From NCBI RefSeq assembly GCF_947387515.1, contig NZ_CANDOB010000002.1:930001-994000 (forward strand): a DNA stretch of 64,000 nt, in the 5' to 3' direction. The position numbers and the translations under genes are program-made. The stretch's first letter is position 1; each line of letters opens with the position of its first letter. The stretch is from Alkalihalobacillus sp. CinArs1. GTDB lineage: Bacteria; Bacillota; Bacilli; Bacillales; Guptibacillaceae. A model generated the notes under the pieces. That model was not told where the DNA came from and made no database searches. It saw nothing but the letters and a program-made list of their open reading frames with translations. This document shows, piece after piece, positions 16,270 through 24,906 of the stretch.

Positions 16270-16416
16270 TTACTCACCACCCGATAGACGTTCTTGTTCT
16301 ACCTTTTTACGTTCCTGACTGCTCATGCTCGTCAGATCACGCGGGTCGTCATGTGCAACCGCTCGATCTGCTCCTGCTCTTGCCATTCTTTGCTTTTGTT
16401 TGCTGTTCTTACCCAA
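16270..16416 (-). CDS. Small basic protein, 48 residues
   Basis: Reads from TTG 16416, with GGGAGGG upstream, to TAA 16270. The product starts MGKNSKQKQRMARAGADRAV, contains HDDPRDL, and ends QERLSGGE. It is hydrophilic, with a basic N-terminus and an acidic/polar tail. Its stop is immediately followed by the ATG of the 72-residue gene, making a tight bicistron. I do not recognise the family. Spore-associated small proteins of bacilli often look like this, but that is only an analogy. Confidence 0.6.
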   Translation of the reverse strand: MGKNSKQKQRMARAGADRAVAHDDPRDLTSMSSQERKKVEQERLSGGE

Positions 16417-16502
16417 AAGAAATCCCTCCCTTTGTCACTAGGATGAGTCCTTTTTGTAGTAATTATGCAGTCATCACCTGCGTGATTTCGTGATATAGAG
16501 CA

Positions 16503-16532
16503 TAAAAAAAGACAGCTTTTATAAAAGCTGTC
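16503..16532 (-). terminator. Terminator overlapping the end of yitU
   Basis: GACAGCTTTTA (16511-16521) pairs with TAAAAGCTGTC (16522-16532). On the minus strand it is followed by TTTTTTT. The yitU stop codon at 16519 lies inside the hairpin. Confidence 0.85.
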
Positions 16533-17358
16533 CTGTACGGTGTGAAGATAAGTTAAGACGTTCTTCTAGATAGACCGCGATTCCGTCTTCTTCATTTGTT
16601 ACGGTGATTTCATTCGCAATATTTTTAAGTTGATCGATTGCATTGCCCATGGCAACACCTGTCCCGGCATATTCGATCATCTCAAGATCGTTATCTTCAT
16701 CGCCGAATGCGATAACGCGCTCTTGAGGAACATTGAAGTGTTCGGCAAGTCGCTTTAGGCCAACCGCTTTGTTAAGTCCTATGCGTACGATTTCGATCAC
16801 GTTCCACGGTGCTCCCCAAACACGATGCTCAATTGCTTCTGCATGATGAGTGTGTAACGTTTCTCTAAGCTGTGTGAGCTGCTCATCGTGAGGCAGAATC
16901 AGAAGAGACGTTGGATCATGATTTAAGTTCTTAAGAATCTCTCCAGTAACGATGGAGGACTCATTCATTATCATATTTTGAATGATTTGATCATCATGCT
17001 GATGAAGATATACATCGTCGATTACTTCTGCCATAATATTTTTCACCTTTATTTCATTGCAAGAAGAAACGATCGAATGCGCAGTCTTGAGATCAAGCGG
17101 TGTGTGATACGTACCGAATGATGAATCGAGCGGGTGATGAACAAATGCACCATTAAAGTTAATCATCGGGCTATCGAGTGAAAGCTCATCGTAATAGCGG
17201 GCGCTAGCTCGATACGGTCTTCCCGTTGCGATGGCAACGTGATGTCCTTGGTTTCGTGCTTCGCGGATCGCCGCTTTTGAGCGTTCAGAAATGTTTTTCT
17301 CTCCGTTTAACAACGTTCCATCAAGATCAATGGCGATAAGATGCGGTTTTGTTGTCAT
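16519..17358 (-). CDS. yitU: HAD-superfamily (Cof-type) phosphatase YitU
   Basis: 279 residues. HAD motif I is IDLDGTLLNG near the N-terminus, motif II IATGRPYR, and motif IV FGDEDNDLEMIEYAGTGVAMGNA. The C2B cap lies between residues ~80 and 200. In B. subtilis, YitU is one of several broad phosphatases (with YcsE and YwtE) reported to dephosphorylate the riboflavin pathway intermediate ARPP and FMN. That assignment is family knowledge. The synteny yitS-yitT-yitU-yitV-yitW supports the orthology. The gene is monocistronic with its own terminator. Confidence 0.85.
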   Translation of the reverse strand: MTTKPHLIAIDLDGTLLNGEKNISERSKAAIREARNQGHHVAIATGRPYRASARYYDELSLDSPMINFNGAFVHHPLDSSFGTYHTPLDLKTAHSIVSSCNEIKVKNIMAEVIDDVYLHQHDDQIIQNMIMNESSIVTGEILKNLNHDPTSLLILPHDEQLTQLRETLHTHHAEAIEHRVWGAPWNVIEIVRIGLNKAVGLKRLAEHFNVPQERVIAFGDEDNDLEMIEYAGTGVAMGNAIDQLKNIANEITVTNEEDGIAVYLEERLNLSSHRTGQLL

Positions 17359-17547
17359 AGAAGCTCCTTTGAAAAGTGTCGTTAGTTTAAGCCTTTCTGG
17401 CTATACTGAATATTGTACATCGCTCCAAAACAAGTGTCTAACTATATTACAAAATTTACAATAAATTAAAAAGAAGGGTATGCCTGTTTGAGAATAGAAT
17501 TACGAGGGTAAACCATTACTAACATTTTATTGGAGGTGCAGTCGATT

Positions 17548-17868
17548 ATGACGAAAAAACAAACGTTACTTCTTTCAAGTATTGCAGCAGCTAGTACAAT
17601 CGGCATTTCTTCTTACTTATTGAAAGATAAGGAGAAGAGAGCAAAGTTGAAAACGAAAGCCAAAGATATTCGCCATCAAGTATCCAAAAAATTCAGTGAT
17701 GGTCTTCCTGTTGAAAAAGCAGGAAATCCAACGCCTCCAGATAAAGCATACGATAGTGGAGATAGCAAGATGGTTTATGAAGGGTCCCAGTTTCCTACGC
17801 AGTACTACAACAAACTTGAAAACATGAAATCGGTAGAAGAGAGCAACGAAAAGCAACTCAATAAATAA
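17548..17868 (+). CDS. Small membrane-anchored protein, 106 residues
   Basis: From ATG 17548, with GGAGGTG upstream. A single N-terminal hydrophobic segment (LLLSSIAAASTIGISSYLL) is followed by a lysine-rich helix (KDKEKRAKLKTKAKDIRHQ) and a polar tail. The layout resembles YtxH-type proteins, but I cannot assign a family. The helix is too basic after the hydrophobic part for an obvious signal peptidase site, so an inner-membrane anchor with a cytoplasmic tail is most likely. It sits between yitU and yitV, with its own terminator. Confidence 0.65.
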   Translation: MTKKQTLLLSSIAAASTIGISSYLLKDKEKRAKLKTKAKDIRHQVSKKFSDGLPVEKAGNPTPPDKAYDSGDSKMVYEGSQFPTQYYNKLENMKSVEESNEKQLNK

Positions 17869-17873
17869 GATTG

Positions 17874-17906
17874 AACATGCAGGCAAATGCCTGCGTGTTT
17901 TTTTTT
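17874..17906 (+). terminator. Terminator after the 106-residue gene
   Basis: AACATGCAGGC and GCCTGCGTGTT pair (about 17874-17897) around AAAT, and nine T follow. Confidence 0.88.
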
Positions 17907-17985
17907 GAAAATGGAGCAAAAAATTTACTAATACTTTCCTTGAATGGTAGGATTAATAGAGATGAACGATAAAGGGGCTATGTAC

Positions 17986-18753
17986 ATGATTACGATACAA
18001 AATGAGTTGATGGAAAATATCCCAGTGTTACATATAGTCGATGCGAATCTCTCTAAAGAGAAGCTGCCTCTCGTGATGTTTCAGCACGGTTTTACAAGTG
18101 CAAAGGAACACAATCTCCACATTGCATACTTGTTAGCTGAGGAAGGATTCAGGGTCGTACTTCCTGATGCTGTCCATCACGGAGAACGTGAAAAAAACCT
18201 CTCAGAAGAAAAGAGGCAGTATGTATTTTGGGATATTGTCATTCAGAGTTTGAATGAACTCGATTACATAAGGCAGCATCTAATTAGCCGAAACCTCGTA
18301 CAAGAAGAGAGAATCGGTATGTCAGGCACATCCATGGGAGGAATCCTTACCTTTGGTGCTTTGACACAGTACTCCTGGATTAAAGCAGCTGTTTCATTGA
18401 TGGGATCACCTTCCTATTTTAAGTTAGCAAATGCACAGATTCATTATTTGAAAGAAGAAGGGTTCAGTCTCCCGATTTCTGAAGAAGAGATGAAGAGACA
18501 GATCGAAGGACTGCAAGAATATGATCTTTCTCTAAAAGAAGAAACATTGCGTGGTCGCCCTCTATTGATGTGGCATAGTACAGTGGACAAAGTAGTGCCT
18601 TACACCCTTACGTATGATTTCTATCATCAAATTAAAACGCATTACGAGGGCAACGAGCAAAACTTAAAGTTTGTAAAAGATGAAACTTCTGGTCATAAAG
18701 TTTCGCGCGAAGCTGTGCTCGAATTAGTGGAGTGGTTTAAAACTCATTTGTAG
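17986..18753 (+). CDS. yitV: Alpha/beta-hydrolase, YitV-like esterase
   Basis: 255 residues from ATG 17986, eight bases after AAAGGGG. The fold begins LPLVMFQHGFTSAK (oxyanion HGFTS). The nucleophile is S116 in GTSMGG, the acid is probably the aspartate in HSTVDKVVP, and the histidine is in SGHKVS near the C-terminus. B. subtilis YitV is a predicted esterase of the same size and position. Substrate unknown. It is followed by yitW in the same direction after about 80 bases. Confidence 0.82.
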   Translation: MITIQNELMENIPVLHIVDANLSKEKLPLVMFQHGFTSAKEHNLHIAYLLAEEGFRVVLPDAVHHGEREKNLSEEKRQYVFWDIVIQSLNELDYIRQHLISRNLVQEERIGMSGTSMGGILTFGALTQYSWIKAAVSLMGSPSYFKLANAQIHYLKEEGFSLPISEEEMKRQIEGLQEYDLSLKEETLRGRPLLMWHSTVDKVVPYTLTYDFYHQIKTHYEGNEQNLKFVKDETSGHKVSREAVLELVEWFKTHL

Positions 18754-18831
18754 CAATAAGTGCTTTTCGGTTTAAGTTAAAACTCAGTTTGTTATAATAG
18801 TATGTGGATGACGTATGAAAGGAGAATGAAG

Positions 18832-19143
18832 ATGGCAGATCAAGCAACGAAAGATAAATTGCTCGAAGCTCTTGAGAACGTAATCGACCCTGAGCTTGGA
18901 ATCGATATTGTAAATCTAGGTCTCGTCTACGATGTAGATTTAGATGAAGAAGGCAATGCGCACGTTACGATGACGTTGACTGCAATGGGATGCCCACTAG
19001 CAGGTACGATTGTCAACGACGTAAAACGTTGTCTTTCAGATGTTGAAGAAGTGAATGACGCAGAGGTTGATATCGTGTGGAATCCACCTTGGACAAAAGA
19101 CAAAATGTCCCGTTATGCTAAGATTGCACTTGGCATTACGTGA
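18832..19143 (+). CDS. yitW: MIP18/DUF59-family protein YitW (SufT-like)
   Basis: 103 residues from ATG 18832, with AAGGAGAATGAAG upstream. It carries the DUF59 pattern VIDPELGIDIVNLGLVYDV, TLTAMGCPLA with the conserved cysteine, and VDIVWNPPWTKDKMS. The family (PaaD, SufT, MIP18) helps assemble or repair iron-sulfur proteins. In bacilli it is usually outside the suf operon, as here. It ends the yitS-T-U-V-W region. Confidence 0.9.
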   Translation: MADQATKDKLLEALENVIDPELGIDIVNLGLVYDVDLDEEGNAHVTMTLTAMGCPLAGTIVNDVKRCLSDVEEVNDAEVDIVWNPPWTKDKMSRYAKIALGIT

Positions 19144-19153
19144 TAACATGAAG

Positions 19154-19182
19154 AAGGAAGAGGGCTCACCCTCTTCCTTTAT
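19154..19182 (+). terminator. Bidirectional terminator
   Basis: AAGGAAGAGGG (19154-19164) pairs with CCCTCTTCCTT (19169-19179), loop CTCA, between convergent yitW and the LysM/GH18 gene. Confidence 0.85.
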
Positions 19183-20856
19183 TTATTCAGTTCTTTCTAC
19201 AACGACTTCATCGCTGACCATCGTCCACATCGCCGGATCCTCCATGCCGAGTCTCCAAAGCGCTACTCCTTGAATGCCGAGTTGGTCTGCGAGATTAATC
19301 TTCGCCCTGATGCTTTCTTCGTTTTCAAACCACACCTCATGCTTATTCCCTTCATCGTCCGTATATGTGAAGTAAGGCGTTTTACGCTCCTCATCAAACT
19401 TTAATTCTGCATTATATTTCTTCTTTAATTTCATTGCCATATCATACGTTACATAAGTGCTTTTATCTTTATCAAGATTAAAGTCAAATCCAAATACAGA
19501 AACTGCAGCCACGAGTTTTTCAGGAGGAATTCTCGTTTTCGCATACTTCATCACTTTATCCATCCATCCTGCAGTTACCGCAGGTCCAGCAGGACTTCCT
19601 GGCCATCCGAATTCGTTATACAGCATAACGATAAATTGGTCAACAGCACTTCCGATCTCCGCATAATCAAACGGGTCAGAGAATGGATTTGCAGGTTCGT
19701 CAGATGCGCGTGAAGGTACGCTCGCTGAGAAGAAGTAGCCTTTCTTATTCATCTCCTCTCCAATCGTTTTATAAAGAAGTGAAAGCTTTTCTGAGTCTTC
19801 GATGTACACATCTTCAATATCGATGTCAACACCATCAAAGTTATATTTTTCCACAAGCTTTACGAGATTTAGCGCAAAAGCTCTTCTATTTTCTTCGCTG
19901 GAAACGAGCTTCTGAACCACTTTTTTACTCGGTTCAGTATCTCCCTTTTTATATAGAAGATTATGAACGACGGGCATGATCTTAATGTTTTGCTCATGAG
20001 CGAGCTGCACGAGTTTAGCGATTTCTTTATCTGTGAACTTACCAAACTTTTCTATCTTCGTTGGGTTTTCCTGACTGATTCGAAACAGAAACAGCGCGAG
20101 TTGAGATAGGGAAGGCCGATGAGACACAAACGATTTATAAGAAGAAGGAAGCTGAGGACCTTCTTCAAGTGTATAATAGCCTATGATACGAGAGACTGGC
20201 TTATCATCGCCATACACTTTAAACTCAACGACACCATCAGAAATCCAACCTTCCGTCCCATCATAAAGCTCAACTTTGTACCAATTGTCACGAATCCCAT
20301 TAACAGCAAGTCTTGCGCCAGAACGCATTTGAGTAATGACGTTATACCCTTTCCCAGGTCCCGTTCTTACATTTGCACGATCAGTTCGTGTAACAACTTC
20401 GGTATACATAGGAATCTTCAACTTTTGGCCAATGGTCAATGAATCCGCTTCAAGGTTATTTAATGTAAGGAGACTTTTCACCGTCGTATTGTATTCGTTC
20501 GCAATCTGGTAGAGGCTATCTCCAGCTTTCACCGTATAATCCAATCGGTATGAGCGGCTGCGTCCTTCAGGAATGTCAAGCTGCTGACCAACATAAATAA
20601 TATTGGTTCGTAGCTGGTTTTCTTGCTTGATTTCGTCGACAGGGACGCTGAATCGATCGGCGATTGTTAAAAGTGTGTCTCCTCTTTGGACTTCATACGG
20701 CGTAGAATCTGTAGGAATCCGGAGCATCTGTCCGACGTAAATGATGTTCGAAGGAAGTCCGTTACGTTCTTTAATTTCACTCACGGGCCGATTATGAGAA
20801 TCAGCAATCGACAACAACGTATCGCCGGGCTTAACCATATAGTGGCTCTCAGGCAT
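19183..20856 (-). CDS. LysM-SH3-GH18 glycosidase, SleL/YaaH-like spore cortex enzyme
   Basis: 557 residues from ATG 20856, with AAAGGAG eight bases upstream. No signal peptide. Three LysM domains (about residues 5-50, 53-98, 105-150; each YxVxxGDTLxxIA...) are followed by an SH3b-like segment (RANVRTGPGKGYNVI) and a GH18 barrel (~residues 215-550) with the catalytic DGVDIDIE motif. SleL/YaaH N-acetylglucosaminidases, which degrade cortex fragments, have two LysM plus GH18 and also lack a signal peptide. The third LysM and the SH3 segment are extra. A spore-coat location and cortex role are inferred from the family. Confidence 0.85.
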   Translation of the reverse strand: MPESHYMVKPGDTLLSIADSHNRPVSEIKERNGLPSNIIYVGQMLRIPTDSTPYEVQRGDTLLTIADRFSVPVDEIKQENQLRTNIIYVGQQLDIPEGRSRSYRLDYTVKAGDSLYQIANEYNTTVKSLLTLNNLEADSLTIGQKLKIPMYTEVVTRTDRANVRTGPGKGYNVITQMRSGARLAVNGIRDNWYKVELYDGTEGWISDGVVEFKVYGDDKPVSRIIGYYTLEEGPQLPSSYKSFVSHRPSLSQLALFLFRISQENPTKIEKFGKFTDKEIAKLVQLAHEQNIKIMPVVHNLLYKKGDTEPSKKVVQKLVSSEENRRAFALNLVKLVEKYNFDGVDIDIEDVYIEDSEKLSLLYKTIGEEMNKKGYFFSASVPSRASDEPANPFSDPFDYAEIGSAVDQFIVMLYNEFGWPGSPAGPAVTAGWMDKVMKYAKTRIPPEKLVAAVSVFGFDFNLDKDKSTYVTYDMAMKLKKKYNAELKFDEERKTPYFTYTDDEGNKHEVWFENEESIRAKINLADQLGIQGVALWRLGMEDPAMWTMVSDEVVVERTE

Positions 20857-21002
20857 ATTCATCACTCCTTTCCATTCACATATAAGTAGCATCACTATCA
20901 CTCTATTCAGTTCGATGGGCAATCATTCAACGTTTATTCCAATGGATGGATGAGTTCTTTGTTACAATGAAATCAATTGATAATAAAGGAGTGGAGATCA
21001 AG

Positions 21003-22250
21003 ATGGTTGAAAGAAGAAAACCACTACCAGTACAAGATGCCATAGAAAAAGTCATGGCTTTATCTTACGAAAGTCAAATTGAGACGGTCCCCCTTTCTGA
21101 GAGTGACGCAAGGCATCTAGGTGTTGATTTAAAGGCAGATCATGATGTGCCTCCGTTCGATCGCTCTCCCTACGATGGTTTTGCCATTCGAGCTGAGGAT
21201 ACCAATGAAGCGAGTCAGGAAAATCCTGTTCGATTAAAAGTGGTCGAAGAGATCGGTGCAGGAACAGTTGCGAAGAAAACTCTTAATCGTGGCGAAGCAA
21301 TTCGAATCATGACGGGTGCACCGATACCGAACGGTGCTACAGCAGTGATCATGTTCGAACTCGTTCGTGAAGATGCCCCGTACATTTACATAAAGCGAAA
21401 CGTTAACAAAGGCGATAACATATCTAAACAAGGTGAAGATGCATCAAAGGGAGAAGTACTTTTAGAACGTGGAACAGTCATATCTCCTGGTGTTAAAGCA
21501 CTACTCGCTACGTTCGGTTATGCAGACGTACCGGTAGTAAAAAAGCCTGAAGTAGGGATTTATGCAACGGGTACTGAGCTCCTTGATCCGAATGAAGCAT
21601 TACAGCCTGGAAAAATCAGAAACAGCAACGCCCCGATGGTCGAAGGACAGATCAAAGCTGCAGGCGGGCTACCAACATATTTTGGGGTGCTAGAAGATGA
21701 CTTTGAGAAATGTTTCTCTTCCGTGAAGAGAGCTCTTGAAGAAGTTGATATTCTTATAACAACAGGCGGAGTATCTGTAGGGGACTATGATTATTTACCG
21801 GCTATCTATGAGAAGTTAGGAGCGACGGTTCTCTTTAATAAAGTAGGCATGAGACCCGGCAGCGTAACGACGGTTGCCGAGTGGAACGGGAAAATTTTAT
21901 TCGGACTATCTGGAAATCCTTCAGCTTGTTTCGTTGGATTCGAACTGTTCGTAAGACCGATTCTTAAGCGAGCACTTCTTTCGAATACACCATACCGTCT
22001 AAGAAGCAAAGCAGTGCTACAAAAGGATTTCCCTAAACCGAACCCTTTTACAAGGTTTGTTCGCAGTAAAACAGAAGAAGTAGAAGGAACCGTCCATGTG
22101 AAACCAACCGGTTTAGATAAATCCGGTAGCGTCACATCGCTTGCTGAAGCAAACGCGCTTACCGTTCTCCCTGGTGGGACACGAGGGTTTAAAGCAGGAG
22201 ATGTAGTCGAAATCCTCCATCTTCGTGAGGGAGGATCCAGCCACTCATGA
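21003..22250 (+). CDS. moeA: Molybdopterin molybdenumtransferase MoeA
   Basis: 415 residues from ATG 21003 with AAAGGAGTGGAG upstream. Signatures include DVPPFDRSPYDGFAIRA near the N-terminus, IMTGAPIPNGATAVIMFE, the MPT-binding TTGGVSVGDYDYLP, and GNPSACFVGFELFVRP. MoeA inserts molybdate into adenylated molybdopterin. It overlaps mobB by four bases and starts the operon moeA-mobB-moaE-moaD. The genes for early steps (moaA, moaC, mogA/moaB) are not in the window. A sleL-like gene diverges upstream. Confidence 0.95.
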   Translation: MVERRKPLPVQDAIEKVMALSYESQIETVPLSESDARHLGVDLKADHDVPPFDRSPYDGFAIRAEDTNEASQENPVRLKVVEEIGAGTVAKKTLNRGEAIRIMTGAPIPNGATAVIMFELVREDAPYIYIKRNVNKGDNISKQGEDASKGEVLLERGTVISPGVKALLATFGYADVPVVKKPEVGIYATGTELLDPNEALQPGKIRNSNAPMVEGQIKAAGGLPTYFGVLEDDFEKCFSSVKRALEEVDILITTGGVSVGDYDYLPAIYEKLGATVLFNKVGMRPGSVTTVAEWNGKILFGLSGNPSACFVGFELFVRPILKRALLSNTPYRLRSKAVLQKDFPKPNPFTRFVRSKTEEVEGTVHVKPTGLDKSGSVTSLAEANALTVLPGGTRGFKAGDVVEILHLREGGSSHS

Positions 22251-22750
22251 GTGCTGCGATTTTACAAGTCGTTGGGTACCAAAACAGTGGTAAAACGCTT
22301 TTTATTGAAACCTTCATTAAAGAAGCAAAGAACCGAGGGCTAAAGATAGGCGTCATCAAACACCACGGTCATGGAAAGCCGGACGTATATGATCGTAAAA
22401 AGGACACCGGCCGACACCGACATGCAGGAGCAGTTGTAACAGGTGTAAGTGGAGATGGGCTTTTGTCGATCAATGCTATGAACGAAAAGGAGTGGGAGCT
22501 TGAAAAAATCATATCCGTTTATTCTTCTTTTGAGCTCGACCTCATTATGATCGAAGGATACAAACGCCATCACTTTCCACGCGTCGTGATGCTAAGAGAC
22601 CATCGTGATGATGGATTGCTCGTTGGTTCTATGATAAAAGCTATTGTCACACAGGGGTCGCAATTACCTAACACTCAAAGCTATCACGTGCAAGATATCA
22701 ATAAATGCATCGATCATTTACTAGAGGAGTTACAAAATGGAGTATTATAA
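22247..22750 (+). CDS. mobB: Molybdopterin-guanine dinucleotide biosynthesis adaptor MobB
   Basis: 167 residues. The P-loop is VVGYQNSGKTLFIE at the N-terminus, followed by VIKHHGHGKPD and DLIMIEGYKRHHFPRVVMLRD, all typical of MobB GTP-binding proteins. It assists nucleotide attachment to the cofactor or its delivery. It overlaps moeA by four bases and moaE by fourteen, so the operon is tightly coupled. Confidence 0.92.
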   Translation: MSAAILQVVGYQNSGKTLFIETFIKEAKNRGLKIGVIKHHGHGKPDVYDRKKDTGRHRHAGAVVTGVSGDGLLSINAMNEKEWELEKIISVYSSFELDLIMIEGYKRHHFPRVVMLRDHRDDGLLVGSMIKAIVTQGSQLPNTQSYHVQDINKCIDHLLEELQNGVL

Positions 22751-23201
22751 AATCACATCTCAAGAAATCGACGTTAATGAAGTTGTTTCAAGCGTCATTC
22801 ACCCTGAGTCAGGTGCTGTGAATACGTTTATTGGAACTGTTCGTGAGTTTACTGGTCAAAAACAGACTGTCTCCTTACAATATGAAGCTTATCCATCTAT
22901 GGCAGAGAAGCAGCTTTGTAGAATAGGGAGTGAAATTTCTGATCGATGGCCTGGTGTAAAAACATCGATCGTCCACCGAACAGGTAAGCTTGCGATTAGC
23001 GATATAGCCGTCGTCATCGCCGTCGCTTCTCCACATAGAGCAGAAAGTTATGAAGCGAGTCGGTATGCGATTGAGCGTATAAAAGAAATCGTACCTATTT
23101 GGAAGAAAGAATACTGGGTTGATGGGGAAGAGTGGATCGGTGATCAACTCGAACAAACCTCTTATCCAAACGGTCGACCAGAGGAGGAACGGCATGATTA
23201 A
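22737..23201 (+). CDS. moaE: Molybdopterin synthase catalytic subunit MoaE
   Basis: 154 residues. Recognised by GAVNTFIGTVREFT, the LQYEAYPSMAEKQL segment, IVHRTGKLAISDIAVVIAVASPHR, and PIWKKEYWVDGEEWI (lysine-containing active-site region). With MoaD it converts cPMP to molybdopterin. The gene overlaps both neighbours; the moaD start lies inside its last codons. Confidence 0.95.
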   Translation: MEYYKITSQEIDVNEVVSSVIHPESGAVNTFIGTVREFTGQKQTVSLQYEAYPSMAEKQLCRIGSEISDRWPGVKTSIVHRTGKLAISDIAVVIAVASPHRAESYEASRYAIERIKEIVPIWKKEYWVDGEEWIGDQLEQTSYPNGRPEEERHD

Positions 23202-23430
23202 GGTATTGTTTTTTGCAGATCAACGAGAAAAAGTGGGAAAAGATCAATTGGAGTTTGATGGTGAAGGGATGAACATCCACGCTGTTAAGACCTATTTAGA
23301 GGAGAAATACCCTGCTTTAGCACTTGACCGTACAATGACAGCGGTCAACGAGGAATATGAAGAAGAAGAGGAACGTTTAATGGAGAAGAATGACGTCATC
23401 GCATTTATTCCTCCAGTTAGCGGAGGATAA
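23194..23430 (+). CDS. moaD: Molybdopterin synthase sulfur carrier MoaD
   Basis: 78 residues from ATG 23194 with GAGGAGGAACGG upstream, overlapping moaE by eight bases. A ubiquitin-like beta-grasp protein ending in the essential Gly-Gly (VIAFIPPVSGG), which is thiocarboxylated to carry sulfur to MoaE. A longer frame from 23119 lies inside moaE and lacks a ribosome site. Last gene of the operon, followed by a strong terminator. Confidence 0.94.
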   Translation: MIKVLFFADQREKVGKDQLEFDGEGMNIHAVKTYLEEKYPALALDRTMTAVNEEYEEEEERLMEKNDVIAFIPPVSGG

Positions 23431-23432
23431 TA

Positions 23433-23459
23433 AAAAAACACCCGAACTGGGTGTTTTTT
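23433..23459 (+). terminator. Bidirectional terminator
   Basis: AAAAAACACCC (23433-23443 approximately) pairs with GGGTGTTTTTT (23449-23459), loop GAACT, between convergent moaD and uppP. Confidence 0.9.
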
Positions 23460-23462
23460 GTT

Positions 23463-24275
23463 TTAGAAAATAAGTACAAGTGCACCTGCAATAAAACAGT
23501 AGATCGCAAAATAAATGAGGTTTCCTCTTGCCATGATATTCATGAACCATTTTAAGGAGAAATAAGAAGCGATTAAGGAAAGCAGGAAAGCGACGATATA
23601 CGGGATGAGCAGATCATCTAAACGTAGACGCTGGTCGGCTAGAATGTCACCGATACCAAAGACCATCGTTCCTACACTAACCGGAATGAACAACAAGAAT
23701 GAGAAACGTAATGCAGTCTCTTGCTTCATCCCAACACCCATTGCGGCAACGATCGTTGCTCCAGAGCGGCTGATTCCAGGAATAAGTGCGATTGCTTGAG
23801 CGAAACCAACGATGAGTGCATCCTTCAAGTTAAGATCTTGATCGCCTTTTCCTCCACGAAGGTTTCTAATTAACCAGAGCGCAACACCTGTAATCAAGAG
23901 AGTGACGCCAACCGTTTTGTAATGACTTAAGTTTTCACCGATCAGGTCACCAAACAGAATTCCGAGTACAGCAGCAGGAATCGTACCGATGACCAAGTAC
24001 ACGATGAACATAAAGTCGTCTTTCGCGGCTTTGTTCTTTGACGTCATGTAACTCAAGCCATTCGTCGTTAACCTTATAAGGTCACGTCGGTAAATGATCA
24101 GTACTGCGATGAGAGAAGCGAAGTTCATAAGAACCTCAAAGCTTAACCCCTTTGTTTCTAAGTTGAAATATTCTTTTGCAATAACTAAGTGACCGCTCGA
24201 AGAGATTGGAATCGGTTCCGTGAAACCTTGAAGCAGTCCAAGTAATGCGTACTTTAGAAGTACCCACAATTCCAT
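23463..24275 (-). CDS. uppP: Undecaprenyl-diphosphatase UppP (BacA)
   Basis: 270 residues with about eight membrane helices. The two active-site motifs are [18 protein letters not shown] near the N-terminus and [12 protein letters not shown] around residues 165-176. It recycles undecaprenyl diphosphate to the monophosphate for cell-wall synthesis, and high dosage gives bacitracin tolerance. The GFTEPIP version resembles the YubB subtype of bacilli. TTCCTCC on the minus strand marks a good ribosome site. Monocistronic. Confidence 0.93.
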   Translation of the reverse strand: MELWVLLKYALLGLLQGFTEPIPISSSGHLVIAKEYFNLETKGLSFEVLMNFASLIAVLIIYRRDLIRLTTNGLSYMTSKNKAAKDDFMFIVYLVIGTIPAAVLGILFGDLIGENLSHYKTVGVTLLITGVALWLIRNLRGGKGDQDLNLKDALIVGFAQAIALIPGISRSGATIVAAMGVGMKQETALRFSFLLFIPVSVGTMVFGIGDILADQRLRLDDLLIPYIVAFLLSLIASYFSLKWFMNIMARGNLIYFAIYCFIAGALVLIF

Positions 24276-24433
24276 GATTTCTTTCCTCCAATAATTAAAC
24301 GTCTATCTGACACATGTATCCATTAAACACCAGGCTTTCCAGTTTTGTAAAGACCTTGTTTCTACATAAAAAACTATTCGGTGTTGAATGCTGTTAAAGG
24401 GGGCGGTGTGAATAAGAGGAAGGAGGCTGTCAG

Positions 24434-24622
24434 ATGGGTGGAGAAAATCGTCAATATACGCCAGGGCAAAAAGCTCCGAACAATGGGGTATATATTGAAA
24501 TAGGTGAAACCGGAACGATGGTAAAAGACCCTAAACAGATTGAACTCAAAGCTGGTGAGGCTTTCCCTCAATGTTCGAATCAAAATCGTAAGTGGGCACG
24601 TGAGCCAAAACCACACCACTAA
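24434..24622 (+). CDS. yjzC: YjzC-family small protein
   Basis: 62 residues with AAGGAGGC upstream. The central stretch PGQKAPNNGVYIEIGETG, then MVKDP, is the family signature as I recall B. subtilis YjzC. No membrane segment. Function unknown. Convergent with yjzD through a shared hairpin; the same two genes are neighbours in B. subtilis. Confidence 0.85.
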   Translation: MGGENRQYTPGQKAPNNGVYIEIGETGTMVKDPKQIELKAGEAFPQCSNQNRKWAREPKPHH

Positions 24623-24624
24623 AA

Positions 24625-24651
24625 AAACAAGCGCCAGGCAGGCGCTTGTTT
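24625..24651 (+). terminator. Bidirectional terminator between yjzC and yjzD
   Basis: AAACAAGCGCC (24625-24635) pairs with GGCGCTTGTTT (24641-24651), loop AGGCA, with A and T flanks. Confidence 0.9.
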
Positions 24652-24831
24652 CTATTGTTCAGCTGAATCAGTAATGAGTCCATCACCTAAAACGATCGAA
24701 GCTGCTGAGATGATAAGCCCAAAGATAATTGCAGCCGCAAAATTGAATTGGCCGCCCTGCATGGATGCAAGTACGTAGAAGATCATGTTGCTAAGCAGGA
24801 ATCCCCAAATAATTGCCCAGATATAGCGCAC
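24652..24831 (-). CDS. yjzD: YjzD-family small membrane protein (DUF2929)
   Basis: 59 residues from GTG 24831 to TAG 24652, with GGGGTGA upstream. Sequence starts MRYIWAIIWGFLLSNMIFYVL and has two hydrophobic helices separated by a short polar QGGQFN turn. The MR-IW-IIW opening and position next to yjzC match YjzD/DUF2929. Function unknown; probably an inner-membrane hairpin protein. Confidence 0.8.
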   Translation of the reverse strand: MRYIWAIIWGFLLSNMIFYVLASMQGGQFNFAAAIIFGLIISAASIVLGDGLITDSAEQ

Positions 24832-24906
24832 AGTATTTCACCCCATTTGTAAACGTATTCTACCGAACATCATACCATAAAGACAGGCTTTCGACACCTA
24901 TCAATT

